NCBI GenBank assembly: GCA_045646845.1
Contig: JAZRLO010000007.1
Coordinates: 186,001-250,000, forward strand
Direction of reading: 5' to 3'
Length of the DNA stretch: 64,000 nt
Origin: HGM04593 sp045646845
GTDB lineage: Bacteria; Bacteroidota; Bacteroidia; Bacteroidales; Bacteroidaceae
Part shown: positions 52,329-60,207 of the stretch, one piece after another
Position numbering within the stretch: position 1 is the first letter of the stretch
Layout: each line of letters begins with the position of its first letter
Notes under the pieces: generated by a model
Told to the model about the DNA's origin: nothing
What the model saw: the letters and a program-made list of their open reading frames with translations, nothing else
Database searches by the model: none
Translations under genes and position numbers: made by a program

Positions 52329-53469
52329 TTTCCTTCTTGGCATTTCCATTGCCTTTTCTTTTGTCGGGTCTGCCAGAGTTGTTCCTCCTGCGTTTCCTGT
52401 TCTGTTTGGAATTATTGTCGAAACGGTTGATATTCTCCTGTTCAAGAAGGTCAACAGGACGTTTGGGTTCCTGTTTGCCATTGCCTGAAAGGCTCTCGGG
52501 ACGCTCACCGCGCTTGTTCATCTCAATGACAGCGAACGCGCGCCTTGCCGGAATGGTGACAAGGTTCGCCGGGATATGCTTGTCCGTGGAGTATGTCACC
52601 TCGCCTCGCATTATGTCGCACTTGAAGAAGTAGAACGTACCGTCGAGAGTCTCGAGTTCAATGTCGCGCTGCGGAATATGACGTGAAGCCTCGACATAGG
52701 CATCGACCTCGTAGTTAAGACAGCACTTCAGTTTGGCGCATTGCCCCGCAAGTTTCTGAGGGTTCAAGGAGATATCCTGAAAACGTGCCGCAGAGGTCGA
52801 TACAGAGACGAAATTGGTCGTGAATGTCGCACAGCACAATTCCCTTCCGCAAGGGCCTATTCCACCTATTCTGCCGGCCTCCTGACGTGCGCCAATCTGC
52901 TTCATCTCAATCTTTATTCTGAAGGCATCGGCAAGCACTTTGATAAGTTGGCGGAAATCGACACGGTTGTCGGCTATATAATAGAATATTGCCTTCTGGC
53001 CGTCGCCCTGATACTCCACGTCACCGATCTTCATGTCAAGTTCGAGGTCCTTCGCTATCTGCCTTGAGCGTATCATCGTCTCATGCTCGCGAGCCTTTGC
53101 CTCCTCGTACTTCTCCATATCCACAGGACGGGCCTTGCGGTATATTCGCTTGAACTCGCTCTCGGGCGTGAGCCTGGTCTTTTTGAGCTGCAGCAGCACA
53201 AGCCGGCCGGTCATGGTGACCTTTCCGATATCATGGCCGGGAGTAGCCTCGACAGCCACAATATCTCCCTTCTGCAACGGTATATTATTGCTGTTCCTGT
53301 AGTATCCTTTGCGGGTGTTCTTGAACTGGACCTCGACAAGGTCGGTGAACTCCTCGTTCCCCGGAACGCCGGCAAGCCAGTCAAACGTGTTCAAAGGGGC
53401 ATCGTTCCTGCCGCACCCCTTGCAGCATATACCTGCACACCCATTGTGAGTTTTATATTTCTTGTCCAT
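52297..53469 (-). CDS. ricT: PSP1 domain protein, RicT family, with basic C-terminal tail
   Basis: A 390-residue cytosolic protein of the PSP1/RicT family; in Bacillus RicT joins an Fe-S complex affecting RNA maturation. The PSP1 core spans about residues 40-290 with GDIVAVEATPGHDIGKV, IGARQEAGRIGGIGPCGRELCC and the Cys-rich LAGQCAKLKCCLNYE, plus an N-terminal CAGICCKGCG cluster, so iron-sulfur binding is plausible. The last 60 residues (about 330-390) form a Gly/Asn/Lys/Arg-rich disordered tail (NRKRRRNNSGRPDKRKGNGN), which suggests nucleic-acid contact. The start directly follows the holB stop. Confidence 0.9.
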   Translation of the reverse strand: MDKKYKTHNGCAGICCKGCGRNDAPLNTFDWLAGVPGNEEFTDLVEVQFKNTRKGYYRNSNNIPLQKGDIVAVEATPGHDIGKVTMTGRLVLLQLKKTRLTPESEFKRIYRKARPVDMEKYEEAKAREHETMIRSRQIAKDLELDMKIGDVEYQGDGQKAIFYYIADNRVDFRQLIKVLADAFRIKIEMKQIGARQEAGRIGGIGPCGRELCCATFTTNFVSVSTSAARFQDISLNPQKLAGQCAKLKCCLNYEVDAYVEASRHIPQRDIELETLDGTFYFFKCDIMRGEVTYSTDKHIPANLVTIPARRAFAVIEMNKRGERPESLSGNGKQEPKRPVDLLEQENINRFDNNSKQNRKRRRNNSGRPDKRKGNGNAKKENGQGGAPKGK

Positions 53470-54600
53470 TTATCTGTTTTTTATCCAAACGATCATCCTC
53501 AAAGACATGTCGAAGAAGACCATTTTTGCATTTACATTCTGTTCTATATGCCTCTGTGCCTCGGAAAGCTCCTCCATAATCCCGTATATATTACGTTCGT
53601 TCACGAACGGTGAGAAACGGACAGAGAAGTTGCGTTCATCCTGCGACATGTAGAGCATCTCATTGCTCTTGAAGTTCATGATGAAGTTCTCGCGTATCAT
53701 ACGCTGGCAATACTCCAGCAGACGTTTCTGGCGTTCACGACCCAACGCGGCGACCTGTTCGCTCCAGGCCTTCATTTCGCGTATATTGCGTGCATATGCC
53801 ACACGCATGAGCTGCATGAACAGTTCAAGATAGCGGCTCTTCTCCTCACTGAGCGAGAGCATCTCCTCGGCCTTCTCCCAGTTGCCGGCACTCTGCGATG
53901 CAATGGCCTTGGCCTCATCGAAGCCCAGACCATAAATCCTCTGCAACGCATTTTCAATATCGACCTGCGCTATACGCGGAACCTCAACACGCTGCGTACG
54001 GCTGAGTATAGTAGGGATTATCTTGTCGGGTTCCTCCGAAACAAGCAGGAAAAGCGTATCCTTAGGTGGTTCCTCTATGATTTTCAACAGTTTGTTGGAA
54101 CCCTCCTCCTTCATCTTCTCGGGCAACCACATTATCACCACCTTCCAACCGCCTTCGCGCGACTGCATAGAGAGTTTGTGCAGTATCTCGTTGCTCTCGC
54201 GCTCATATATCATCGGTTGCTGGTTGTCTATATCGAGCTTGGCAAGCCAGTCGTCGTACCCGAAGTACGCACCTTTCGACAACAGTTCGCGCCACTCCGT
54301 TATGTAGTCGTCGCTTACAGGTTTCTCGCCGCTCTTCCTGTTCTTCACAGGGAATACAAAGTGAAGGTCACTGTGGATATATTTCTTCAGTTTAGCACAT
54401 GTCGGACACTCGCCGCACGAATCGCCGCCCCCCTTGTGGCAGAGCAGATAGTTGGCAAGCGCGATGGCAATGGCAAGCTTGCCGTTGCCGCGCGGACCCG
54501 TAATGAGCAGGGCGTGAGCCAGACGGTTCTCATCCACACTGCGCCTCAACTGTTCAATTACAGTTCTCTGTCCTATTATGTCCTTGAAAAAAACAGCCAT
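53470..54600 (-). CDS. holB: DNA polymerase III subunit delta'
   Basis: Clamp-loader ATPase-fold subunit (376 aa). Walker A is GPRGNGKLAIAIA (about residues 33-45), and the zinc cysteines are in CHKGGGDSCGECPTCAK. The helix VVIMWLPEKMKEEGSNKLLKIIEEPP and sensor SRTQRVEVPRI fit DnaX/HolB proteins. The true start is the ATG at 54600 (MAVFFKDIIGQ), sharing one base with the metF stop (TGATG); a TTG one codon upstream is less likely. Part of metF-holB-ricT-gldH. Confidence 0.93.
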   Translation of the reverse strand: MAVFFKDIIGQRTVIEQLRRSVDENRLAHALLITGPRGNGKLAIAIALANYLLCHKGGGDSCGECPTCAKLKKYIHSDLHFVFPVKNRKSGEKPVSDDYITEWRELLSKGAYFGYDDWLAKLDIDNQQPMIYERESNEILHKLSMQSREGGWKVVIMWLPEKMKEEGSNKLLKIIEEPPKDTLFLLVSEEPDKIIPTILSRTQRVEVPRIAQVDIENALQRIYGLGFDEAKAIASQSAGNWEKAEEMLSLSEEKSRYLELFMQLMRVAYARNIREMKAWSEQVAALGRERQKRLLEYCQRMIRENFIMNFKSNEMLYMSQDERNFSVRFSPFVNERNIYGIMEELSEAQRHIEQNVNAKMVFFDMSLRMIVWIKNR

Positions 54601-55553
54601 CAATATATCTCCTTCGCAATATCATAAACACTGTCAAAAGCATTGATAGTGTAGAAATGAATACTCGGCACACCATTAGCCATAAGCTCGCGGCACTGCC
54701 TTATTCCCCACTCGCGGCCTACCTGTGCCACGGCGGCATCATCCTTGCAACGGTTTATTTCCGATACAAGTTCACCGGGAAGGTCAACACGGAAAGTCTT
54801 GGGCAGCACATTCAGCTGCGAAAGCCTGTGTATGGGCTTTATTCCCGGAATTATCGGTATGGTTATGCCAATGGCTCTTGCCCTCTCGACAAAAGCGAAA
54901 TATTTGCTGTTGTCGAAGAACATCTGCGTTACCGCATAGGCGGCACCGGCATCAGCCTTCTGCTTAAGCACGGCAAGGTCACTATCCATATTGGGGGCCT
55001 CCTCGTGCTTTTCGGGATAGCAGGCAACACCGTACGAGAAAGGCTCGCCGCGCTCCTTCATTGCAGAACCGTCCGTAAAGAACCCCTCGTTGAAACGCTC
55101 CACCTGATGCACAAGGTCTATGGCATATCTGTTCCCGCTCTTCGCCGGAGCCGTATTGGCATCGCCCTTCACCCTGTCACCGCGCAGCACAAGGATGTCG
55201 GTAATACCCGAAAGCTGCAGGTCAATGAGGGCATACTCCGTATCTTCGAGAGTGTATCCGCTGCATAGAATGTGCGGAACGACAGGCACATTATACCTGT
55301 GGTGTATTGCAGTCGCCACGGCAACCGTACCCGGACGACGACGTATGGTTCCAAGACGGTAAGTACCGTCACCCAGATTCTGATAGACCGGTTCACTATG
55401 GTGTGTGGTAATATTTATATAACCCGGATTGAACTCCATGAGACGGTCAATATTACCGAAGAGCTTCCCTGTGCCGGTACCTTTGAGCGGTGGCAACACC
55501 TCGAACGAAAAGGCCGTCTTTGAAGATGAATTTATATAATCTATTACTCGCAT
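54600..55553 (-). CDS. metF: 5,10-methylenetetrahydrofolate reductase
   Basis: Flavoprotein (317 aa) that supplies 5-methyl-THF for methionine synthesis. It shows SFEVLPPLKG near the N-terminus (the catalytic Glu is in this strand), NITTHHSEPVY, LQLSGITDILVLRGDRVKGD, GVACYPEKHEEAPN, DAGAAYAVTQMFFDNSKYFAF and IPIIPGIKPIH, all MTHFR hallmarks. A -7 box TAAATTTG on the minus strand at 55608-55601 lies upstream. First gene of the metF-holB-ricT-gldH run. No SAM riboswitch is visible in the leader. Confidence 0.95.
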   Translation of the reverse strand: MRVIDYINSSSKTAFSFEVLPPLKGTGTGKLFGNIDRLMEFNPGYINITTHHSEPVYQNLGDGTYRLGTIRRRPGTVAVATAIHHRYNVPVVPHILCSGYTLEDTEYALIDLQLSGITDILVLRGDRVKGDANTAPAKSGNRYAIDLVHQVERFNEGFFTDGSAMKERGEPFSYGVACYPEKHEEAPNMDSDLAVLKQKADAGAAYAVTQMFFDNSKYFAFVERARAIGITIPIIPGIKPIHRLSQLNVLPKTFRVDLPGELVSEINRCKDDAAVAQVGREWGIRQCRELMANGVPSIHFYTINAFDSVYDIAKEIY

Positions 55554-55600
55554 CTGAGCTATCCTGTTTTATTTACATGCCGGTCATATTGGCTAAAACG

Positions 55601-55608
55601 CAAATTTA
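55601..55608 (-). promoter_or_regulatory. Putative -7 box of metF-holB-ricT-gldH
   Basis: Minus-strand TAAATTTG is an exact TAnnTTTG match, 48 bases before metF. The -33 is weak. Confidence 0.5.
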
Positions 55609-55744
55609 AGAAAAAAAATCGTTTTTCCAGCCATAGGAACAGAAAAACGAGCAAAAACAGATGAAAGATACGATGACAATGGCCAAAGGAGTAGCAAAGG
55701 TGCACACATTGTAATGTTGTTTAATAATAGAATAAATCGATACT

Positions 55745-55780
55745 TGGAAACTGTTTGAATTTATATCGCCGGAGTTTTAT
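55745..55780 (-). repeat. Dispersed intergenic repeat, copy C
   Basis: Minus-strand reading contains CCGGCGATATAAATTCAAAC then AGTTTCCAAG, matching copies at 16941 and 32241. The rest of 55609-55900 is AT-rich and shows no gene; a shorter related phrase (GAATCTGTTTAAATTTCTTA) lies at 55939-55958. Confidence 0.6.
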
Positions 55781-55900
55781 AGAGCAGAAAAGGGGGAAAC
55801 AGACATTCTTGAACATAAAAAACAGCAAAACATTCAGCTCCATAAAATCTATTTTTTTGAAATTTAAACAGCTTATGGCACATTGTGTTTATTTTTTCAC

Positions 55901-55908
55901 TAATTTTG
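55901..55908 (+). promoter_or_regulatory. Putative -7 box of the beta-barrel gene at 55999
   Basis: TAATTTTG is an exact TAnnTTTG match, about 90 bases before the start codon; no perfect -33. Confidence 0.45.
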
Positions 55909-55998
55909 CTTGTGTTAAAACAGATGAACGTTTTTGAGAATCTGTTTAAATTTCTTATAATAAAAAGGATATTACAAACACCTTAAATGTTTTAAACT

Positions 55999-56553
55999 AT
56001 GAAAAAGTTTTTTATCGCTGCATTAGTCGCTTTGACAGCTATTACAGCAAATTCACAATCGTGGATCGGTGGTTCACTCGGTATTGACATTACCTCAGCA
56101 GAAGGAAGAGATGCAATAACTACTATTACTATTTCTCCCGAATACGGTTACACAATCAACGACAAATTGGATATATGTGTAGCTCTTGAAGAAGAGGTTT
56201 CGTTTGTCGGTGATTATGATGTGAACGTTATTTCACTTGAGCCATATGCCCGATACACTTTTGCAAAAACCGGTATCGCATCGTTCTTCATTGATGGTGG
56301 AATTGGCTTCGGTTGTGAATACACTAATTATAAGGGTAGAGAGCTTGATAATACAGCATGGGGATTCTCGATTGGTTTCAAGCCTGGTGTTAAATTCTCT
56401 ATCACCGATGATTTCTCACTTGTTGCAAAACTCGGTTTCTTGGGTTACAAAAGATATGAGGCAACCGATAATAACAATGCCGGCACTTACGACTCATTTG
56501 GTTTCAAAGTCGATGGCGACGCATTATCATTTGGCGCGTACTGGAGTTTTTAA
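55999..56553 (+). CDS. Small outer-membrane beta-barrel protein
   Basis: A 184-residue exported protein with signal peptide MKKFFIAALVALTAITANSQ and about eight amphipathic strands (SWIGGSLGIDI, TISPEYGYTIND, ISLEPYARYTF, FFIDGGIGFGCEY, WGFSIGFKPGVKFSI, LSFGAYWSF). It ends in Phe, as barrel proteins do. It matches the OMP_b-brl type; no specific function can be assigned. Monocistronic, with promoter box at 55901 and terminator at 56594-56635. Codon use is AT-richer than neighbouring core genes. Confidence 0.8.
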   Translation: MKKFFIAALVALTAITANSQSWIGGSLGIDITSAEGRDAITTITISPEYGYTINDKLDICVALEEEVSFVGDYDVNVISLEPYARYTFAKTGIASFFIDGGIGFGCEYTNYKGRELDNTAWGFSIGFKPGVKFSITDDFSLVAKLGFLGYKRYEATDNNNAGTYDSFGFKVDGDALSFGAYWSF

Positions 56554-56593
56554 ACAACACTCTGCGTCCCGAACACCCATAATCGGGTAAATT

Positions 56594-56635
56594 TAAAATA
56601 GGAAAGATGCTCCGTGGAGCATCTTTCCTATTTTA
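56594..56635. terminator. Terminator of the small beta-barrel gene
   Basis: TAAAATAGGAAAGATGCTCC pairs perfectly with GGAGCATCTTTCCTATTTTA around a tight GT turn, giving an A/T-flanked hairpin usable from both sides. Confidence 0.85.
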
Positions 56636-56729
56636 GATGATTTTCTGTTCAATATATCACCGTCAACTGTCACATTTATAATGGGAATAGTTTTTTCTTG
56701 AATTGTTCAGATAAATGCCGGAAGTTCTA

Positions 56730-57170
56730 TCAGTTGTCGATGTCTATTATATTGAAGTCAGAATCGAAAGTGAGTTCTAAGCGGTTGGAAAGCTTCACTT
56801 CGTACCTGCTGCGGTCGCGCTCGATTTTCAGGACCTTATCATTTGGATAGTTACTCTTTATGTAGTTCAATATCGGAGCCGGAACTACAGCCTGAGGAAC
56901 CTCACCATAACGGCAGTCAACCTCTTCCCAATTTCCTTTGCTCGAGAACTCAATCTTTGAGCCATCGGCAAGCATCACCTCATATGAAGTCGTAAGAAGA
57001 TCTCTCTCTTGCTTGGCATATGAGAGTTTGACACCCGGGAAATGCTGGTTAAGGAACTGCTGTGCCTGCGCCGGCAACTGATTCTTGTTTATAATCTTGT
57101 CATTGTCGGCATATATTGCCACAACACCAAGGATAAGGAAAGCTACTACAAAAAACAGAGTCTTTTTCAT
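56730..57170 (-). CDS. Exported PepSY-like (DUF2874) protein
   Basis: A 146-residue protein with signal peptide (KKTLFFVVAFLILGVVAIYA) and one pair of PepSY-like repeats: QLPAQAQQFLNQHFPGVKLSYAKQE with SYEVMLADGSKIEFSSKGNW, then PAPILNYIKSNYPNDKVLKIERD with YEVKLSNRLELTFDSDFNIIDID. This is the PF11396 pattern of periplasmic proteins common in Bacteroidales. Their role is not established; inhibition of proteases or binding of partner peptides has been proposed. Single gene, with AT-rich flanks. Confidence 0.85.
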   Translation of the reverse strand: MKKTLFFVVAFLILGVVAIYADNDKIINKNQLPAQAQQFLNQHFPGVKLSYAKQERDLLTTSYEVMLADGSKIEFSSKGNWEEVDCRYGEVPQAVVPAPILNYIKSNYPNDKVLKIERDRSRYEVKLSNRLELTFDSDFNIIDIDN

Positions 57171-57332
57171 AATTCAAATCTTTATTAAAGTTTATAATCT
57201 TTTCAACAACACAACCGGTTTTTAGGTTCAAGAGAGCAACCATGTGCTACGGTTCTCCCCTACCGATTACACTGCAAAGATTATATACGATTCTGAAATG
57301 AATTTGAAATTTTCTACAAAAACAGATTTTTT

Positions 57333-57355
57333 TTAGAAATTCAAACAGCTTCTAA
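57333..57355. repeat. Short intergenic palindrome
   Basis: TTAGAAATTCAAACAGCTTC then TAA, an imperfect palindrome 3' of the PAP2 gene. Related units lie at 32218-32240 and 59370-59397; it shares CAAACAG with the longer dispersed repeat. Confidence 0.45.
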
Positions 57356-57391
57356 AAAAGTAGATTACAATATTATCTTCTGACCCACATT

Positions 57392-58342
57392 TCATTTTTC
57401 GACCCTCCTATAAATCCACGAGGTAAGCATATAGAACAGCACACCCGAAGCTACACCGGCAATAGCATCGACAAAGTAATGCGCCTTTATATAAACGGTA
57501 GCGCAACAGAGCAGAAGATATACCGGCAACAGCAACGCGAAAAGCATCTTCTTTGCCCTGAACGCCAGAAAGAGCAGAATTGTTGCGACACCGATATGAG
57601 AGCTCGGGAATGCAGCCGTAGGACGCTCGCCCGCAGCCTGCGCCATGCACACCAGTTCCGTAAAAAGACCGCCCTTATCCTCCTGAGCGATTGTTATTTC
57701 GGGGTGCTGGTTGAAATAGTACCCGATTTCGGGATATAAACCCGTCGTTGCGGCCTCATCGCCTATCACAGGGAAATAGAATTGCGGACCGGCAACCGGC
57801 AACACCATGTATATGAAATAATAGATGAAGAATGATAACAATATTATGAACGAACAGCGTTCCAACTGATTGGGACGACAGAAGAAACTGTATGTAACTA
57901 CACAGGCTATCATGGGATAGTAGAGCCAATAGCCGAAATTGAAGGCCTCGCGCCAGAAATCACCGGGCAGGACCTGCTCGAATGCCAATGCCGGCTGACA
58001 GCCGAAGAGGCTGTAGTCGAGGGACGCAAACACATGGTCGAGGTTCGGGAGAAGGCGGTTGAATTCAAAGGTTTCCGGGTACCAGTAGCTCAGAAGACAC
58101 ATTTGCACAAAAATCCTCAAATACCTGGTCGCCTTTGAAGGAAACTTCGTATAGAGATATATTATAGCGAACGTACCTAAGAGAATAAGGAAACGGTTCA
58201 TCAACTGGTCGGCCGGAGCATCCAGCCTGTTGAAGAACAGTAGCACAAGTATTGTCGTGAAGAGGTTATACAACAAGTTGAGTTTCTCCACTGCGAGAAA
58301 CTTGATTTCAGGTTCCTGATGTTTGAATAAGTCTATAGCCAT
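57392..58342 (-). CDS. PAP2-family membrane phosphatase or lipid transferase
   Basis: A 316-residue inner-membrane protein with about six spans and the type 2 phosphatidic acid phosphatase motifs: GERPTAAFPSSHIG (C2, with the SSH His, about residues 238-251) and IKAHYFVDAIAGV (C3, His and Asp). PVAGPQFYFP upstream is typical of the subgroup related to inositol phosphorylceramide synthases. It overlaps the epimerase start-side neighbour by 10 bases (58333-58342), so the two are translationally coupled. A lipid-phosphate or sphingolipid headgroup reaction is plausible; C55-PP recycling is the alternative. Confidence 0.85.
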   Translation of the reverse strand: MAIDLFKHQEPEIKFLAVEKLNLLYNLFTTILVLLFFNRLDAPADQLMNRFLILLGTFAIIYLYTKFPSKATRYLRIFVQMCLLSYWYPETFEFNRLLPNLDHVFASLDYSLFGCQPALAFEQVLPGDFWREAFNFGYWLYYPMIACVVTYSFFCRPNQLERCSFIILLSFFIYYFIYMVLPVAGPQFYFPVIGDEAATTGLYPEIGYYFNQHPEITIAQEDKGGLFTELVCMAQAAGERPTAAFPSSHIGVATILLFLAFRAKKMLFALLLPVYLLLCCATVYIKAHYFVDAIAGVASGVLFYMLTSWIYRRVEK

Positions 58343-59340
58343 TTTTCCTGTTTATACCATTTTACGGTTTCACGCGTACCGTCTGCCAGCGGGTAATCTG
58401 CCGTGAAACCGAGTTCCTTCTCTATCGGCAACGTGTCGCAGAGCCAGTTCCTCTGCTTCATTATCCTGTACTTGTCACTATTCAGCGTTCCCGGCTTGCC
58501 GCTGATGTGCGAGAACCACTCTGCACAGCACGAAATGACCTTCAGCAACCACACGGGAGCCTTGATGTGAAGCACTCTTTTAACACCCAGCTCCTTCTGT
58601 ATGAAGTCACTGAATGCACGGCTGCTGTACCCGCAAGGCTCACTCACGAAATAACAACGGTTTTCCACCCTGCTCTCCATGGACATGTATATAGCCTTGA
58701 CAAGATCCTTAACGTAGATAAAGGTTATTACCTGCGGCCTGTACCCGACCGAGAAATCTACATGCTTCTTTATGCTCACCGCCATCTTGTAGTAGTCGCG
58801 TTCGCGCGGACCATACACTCCGGTAGGACGCAATATCACATACGGGAAGGTTGCATTCTCCTTTATATACTTTTCGGAAAGCAGCTTGCTCTCGCCATAA
58901 GCCGTGTTCGGGCAGGGGGTGTCACTCTCCATTATAGGCTCATATGGCTGTTTCTCACGCACCGGGCCGAACACGCTCAACGAACTGAGGTAGATGAACT
59001 TGCGCGGCGACATGCCGAGCGCGGCAAGGGCATCGATAAAATTCCTTGTACCCTCGTAATTGACCTTGAAAAAGTCCTTCTTGTCCAGGCATTTGGTAAC
59101 ACCGGCCGCATGGACAATGTAATCCCAGCCGCCATGCTCCTGTCTGAATGCCGCAAGTTGCTCTTTCAAACGTGCAATGGATGAAAAATCGAGTTCGATG
59201 AAACTTGTACGGCCGTCACCAAGAAACTTGCGGCTACTGCTGCCACGAACTCCGGCCCACACCTCATAGCCTCTCGAAAGGCCCTCCTCGACAATGAAAC
59301 TGCCGATAAAACCGCTTGCGCCTGTAACTAGAATCTTCAT
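58333..59340 (-). CDS. NAD-dependent epimerase/dehydratase family protein
   Basis: A 335-residue extended short-chain dehydrogenase. The dinucleotide motif is VTGASGFIGSFIVEEG (residues 5-20), the catalytic YxxxK is YGESK with the Ser in SSLSVFG upstream, and RPTGVYGPRERDYY is the substrate loop. The ATG at 59340 is used; the open frame begins one codon earlier with TTG. It probably lies in one unit with the PAP2 gene. Members act on nucleotide sugars, but some in this phylum reduce ceramide precursors (CerR type), which the PAP2 partner would fit. Which one this is cannot be decided here. Confidence 0.87.
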   Translation of the reverse strand: MKILVTGASGFIGSFIVEEGLSRGYEVWAGVRGSSSRKFLGDGRTSFIELDFSSIARLKEQLAAFRQEHGGWDYIVHAAGVTKCLDKKDFFKVNYEGTRNFIDALAALGMSPRKFIYLSSLSVFGPVREKQPYEPIMESDTPCPNTAYGESKLLSEKYIKENATFPYVILRPTGVYGPRERDYYKMAVSIKKHVDFSVGYRPQVITFIYVKDLVKAIYMSMESRVENRCYFVSEPCGYSSRAFSDFIQKELGVKRVLHIKAPVWLLKVISCCAEWFSHISGKPGTLNSDKYRIMKQRNWLCDTLPIEKELGFTADYPLADGTRETVKWYKQEKWL

Positions 59341-59369
59341 CAATAAAAGCCTGTCATTTAAGAATCAGT

Positions 59370-59397
59370 TTAGAAGCTATTTTAAACAACTTCTAAT
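59370..59397. repeat. Short intergenic palindrome
   Basis: TTAGAAGCTATTTTAAACAA then CTTCTAAT, related to the palindromes at 32218-32240 and 57333-57355. It lies between the epimerase start and its -7 box. Confidence 0.45.
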
Positions 59398-59410
59398 TAT
59401 AGTGTGGTAG

Positions 59411-59459
59411 CAAAGATACGAAAAACAGGCGAATTATTTACAAAGAAAGTGTATCTTTG
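59411..59459. promoter_or_regulatory. Divergent promoter region of the epimerase and PPTase genes
   Basis: Two exact -7 boxes face away from each other: minus-strand TATCTTTG at 59418-59411 (with TTTG at 59444-59441, 22-base spacer) for the epimerase-PAP2 pair, and plus-strand TATCTTTG at 59452-59459 for the gene at 59512. The boxes are mirror copies 33 bases apart, so polymerases at the two sites would compete. Confidence 0.6.
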
Positions 59460-59511
59460 CTCTTGAACAGGCCCATTGCCACCGACACAACGGCCCGATA
59501 CAAAAAAACAT

Positions 59512-60141
59512 ATGCCGCAGATATTCCCATACACAGACCGGACAAACGACACGGAGCTCTACTTCTGGCTCATTGAGGAGAGTGCGGAAGAGCTCGCGTC
59601 ACTGGCATCGGAAGATGGCAGCCTGCTTGCCGAGGCACGCGAAAGGTTCAAGGCCGACAAGCGTCAGCGCGAATGGCTCGCTGCCCGCTCACTGCTGCAG
59701 AACACACCATGCAAGGGAGAAAAAATCCTTTACCACAGCAACGGCAAACCATACCTTCAGTGCGAGGGGAAGCATATCAGCATCAGCCACACCGGCAACA
59801 TCGTAGCTATTGCCATAGCCGACAAGGAGACGGGAATAGATATTGAAAACAAAGGAAGAAACGCCCTTGCAGTAGCGGCAGCATACCTGCAACCGCAGGA
59901 AACAGAAGCACTTGACGGAGAAGCGGACAGGAATGCCGAGGCATTGCGCCTGTGGACGGCAAAAGAGGCGGCATTCAAACTTGCCCCCGAAAAGTCAACC
60001 GTTCTCAAGGATATTGCCGTAAACCCGATAAAGGAACGGGGCAACGGCACCTACGCCATCATATACAGGGACGGCACGACTGCTGTTTGCTGCACAATAG
60101 AGAGCGGAGAGTTCATCATTTCGGTGTGCACACAAGAGTGA
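59512..60141 (+). CDS. 4'-phosphopantetheinyl transferase superfamily protein
   Basis: Transfers phosphopantetheine from CoA to carrier proteins. The 209-residue protein is of Sfp-like type with KPYLQCEGKHISISHTGN, the Mg-binding GIDIENKGR (D of GIDIE) and WTAKEAAFKL, the two hallmark motifs. I chose the ATG at 59512; an upstream in-frame TTG would start close to the predicted transcription start. The carrier protein it serves (fatty-acid ACP or another) is not in the window. Divergent from the epimerase gene. Confidence 0.9.
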   Translation: MPQIFPYTDRTNDTELYFWLIEESAEELASLASEDGSLLAEARERFKADKRQREWLAARSLLQNTPCKGEKILYHSNGKPYLQCEGKHISISHTGNIVAIAIADKETGIDIENKGRNALAVAAAYLQPQETEALDGEADRNAEALRLWTAKEAAFKLAPEKSTVLKDIAVNPIKERGNGTYAIIYRDGTTAVCCTIESGEFIISVCTQE

Positions 60142-60207
60142 GAAATGAAAAGTTACTATTGTATGTAACGATTCCATTTTTAATACGTCATAATATAAAT
60201 ACACGTT

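Noticed and set aside
55554..55640. SAM or other riboswitch before metF
   Set aside because: The leader is short (about 45 bases) and shows no stem set or conserved riboswitch core.
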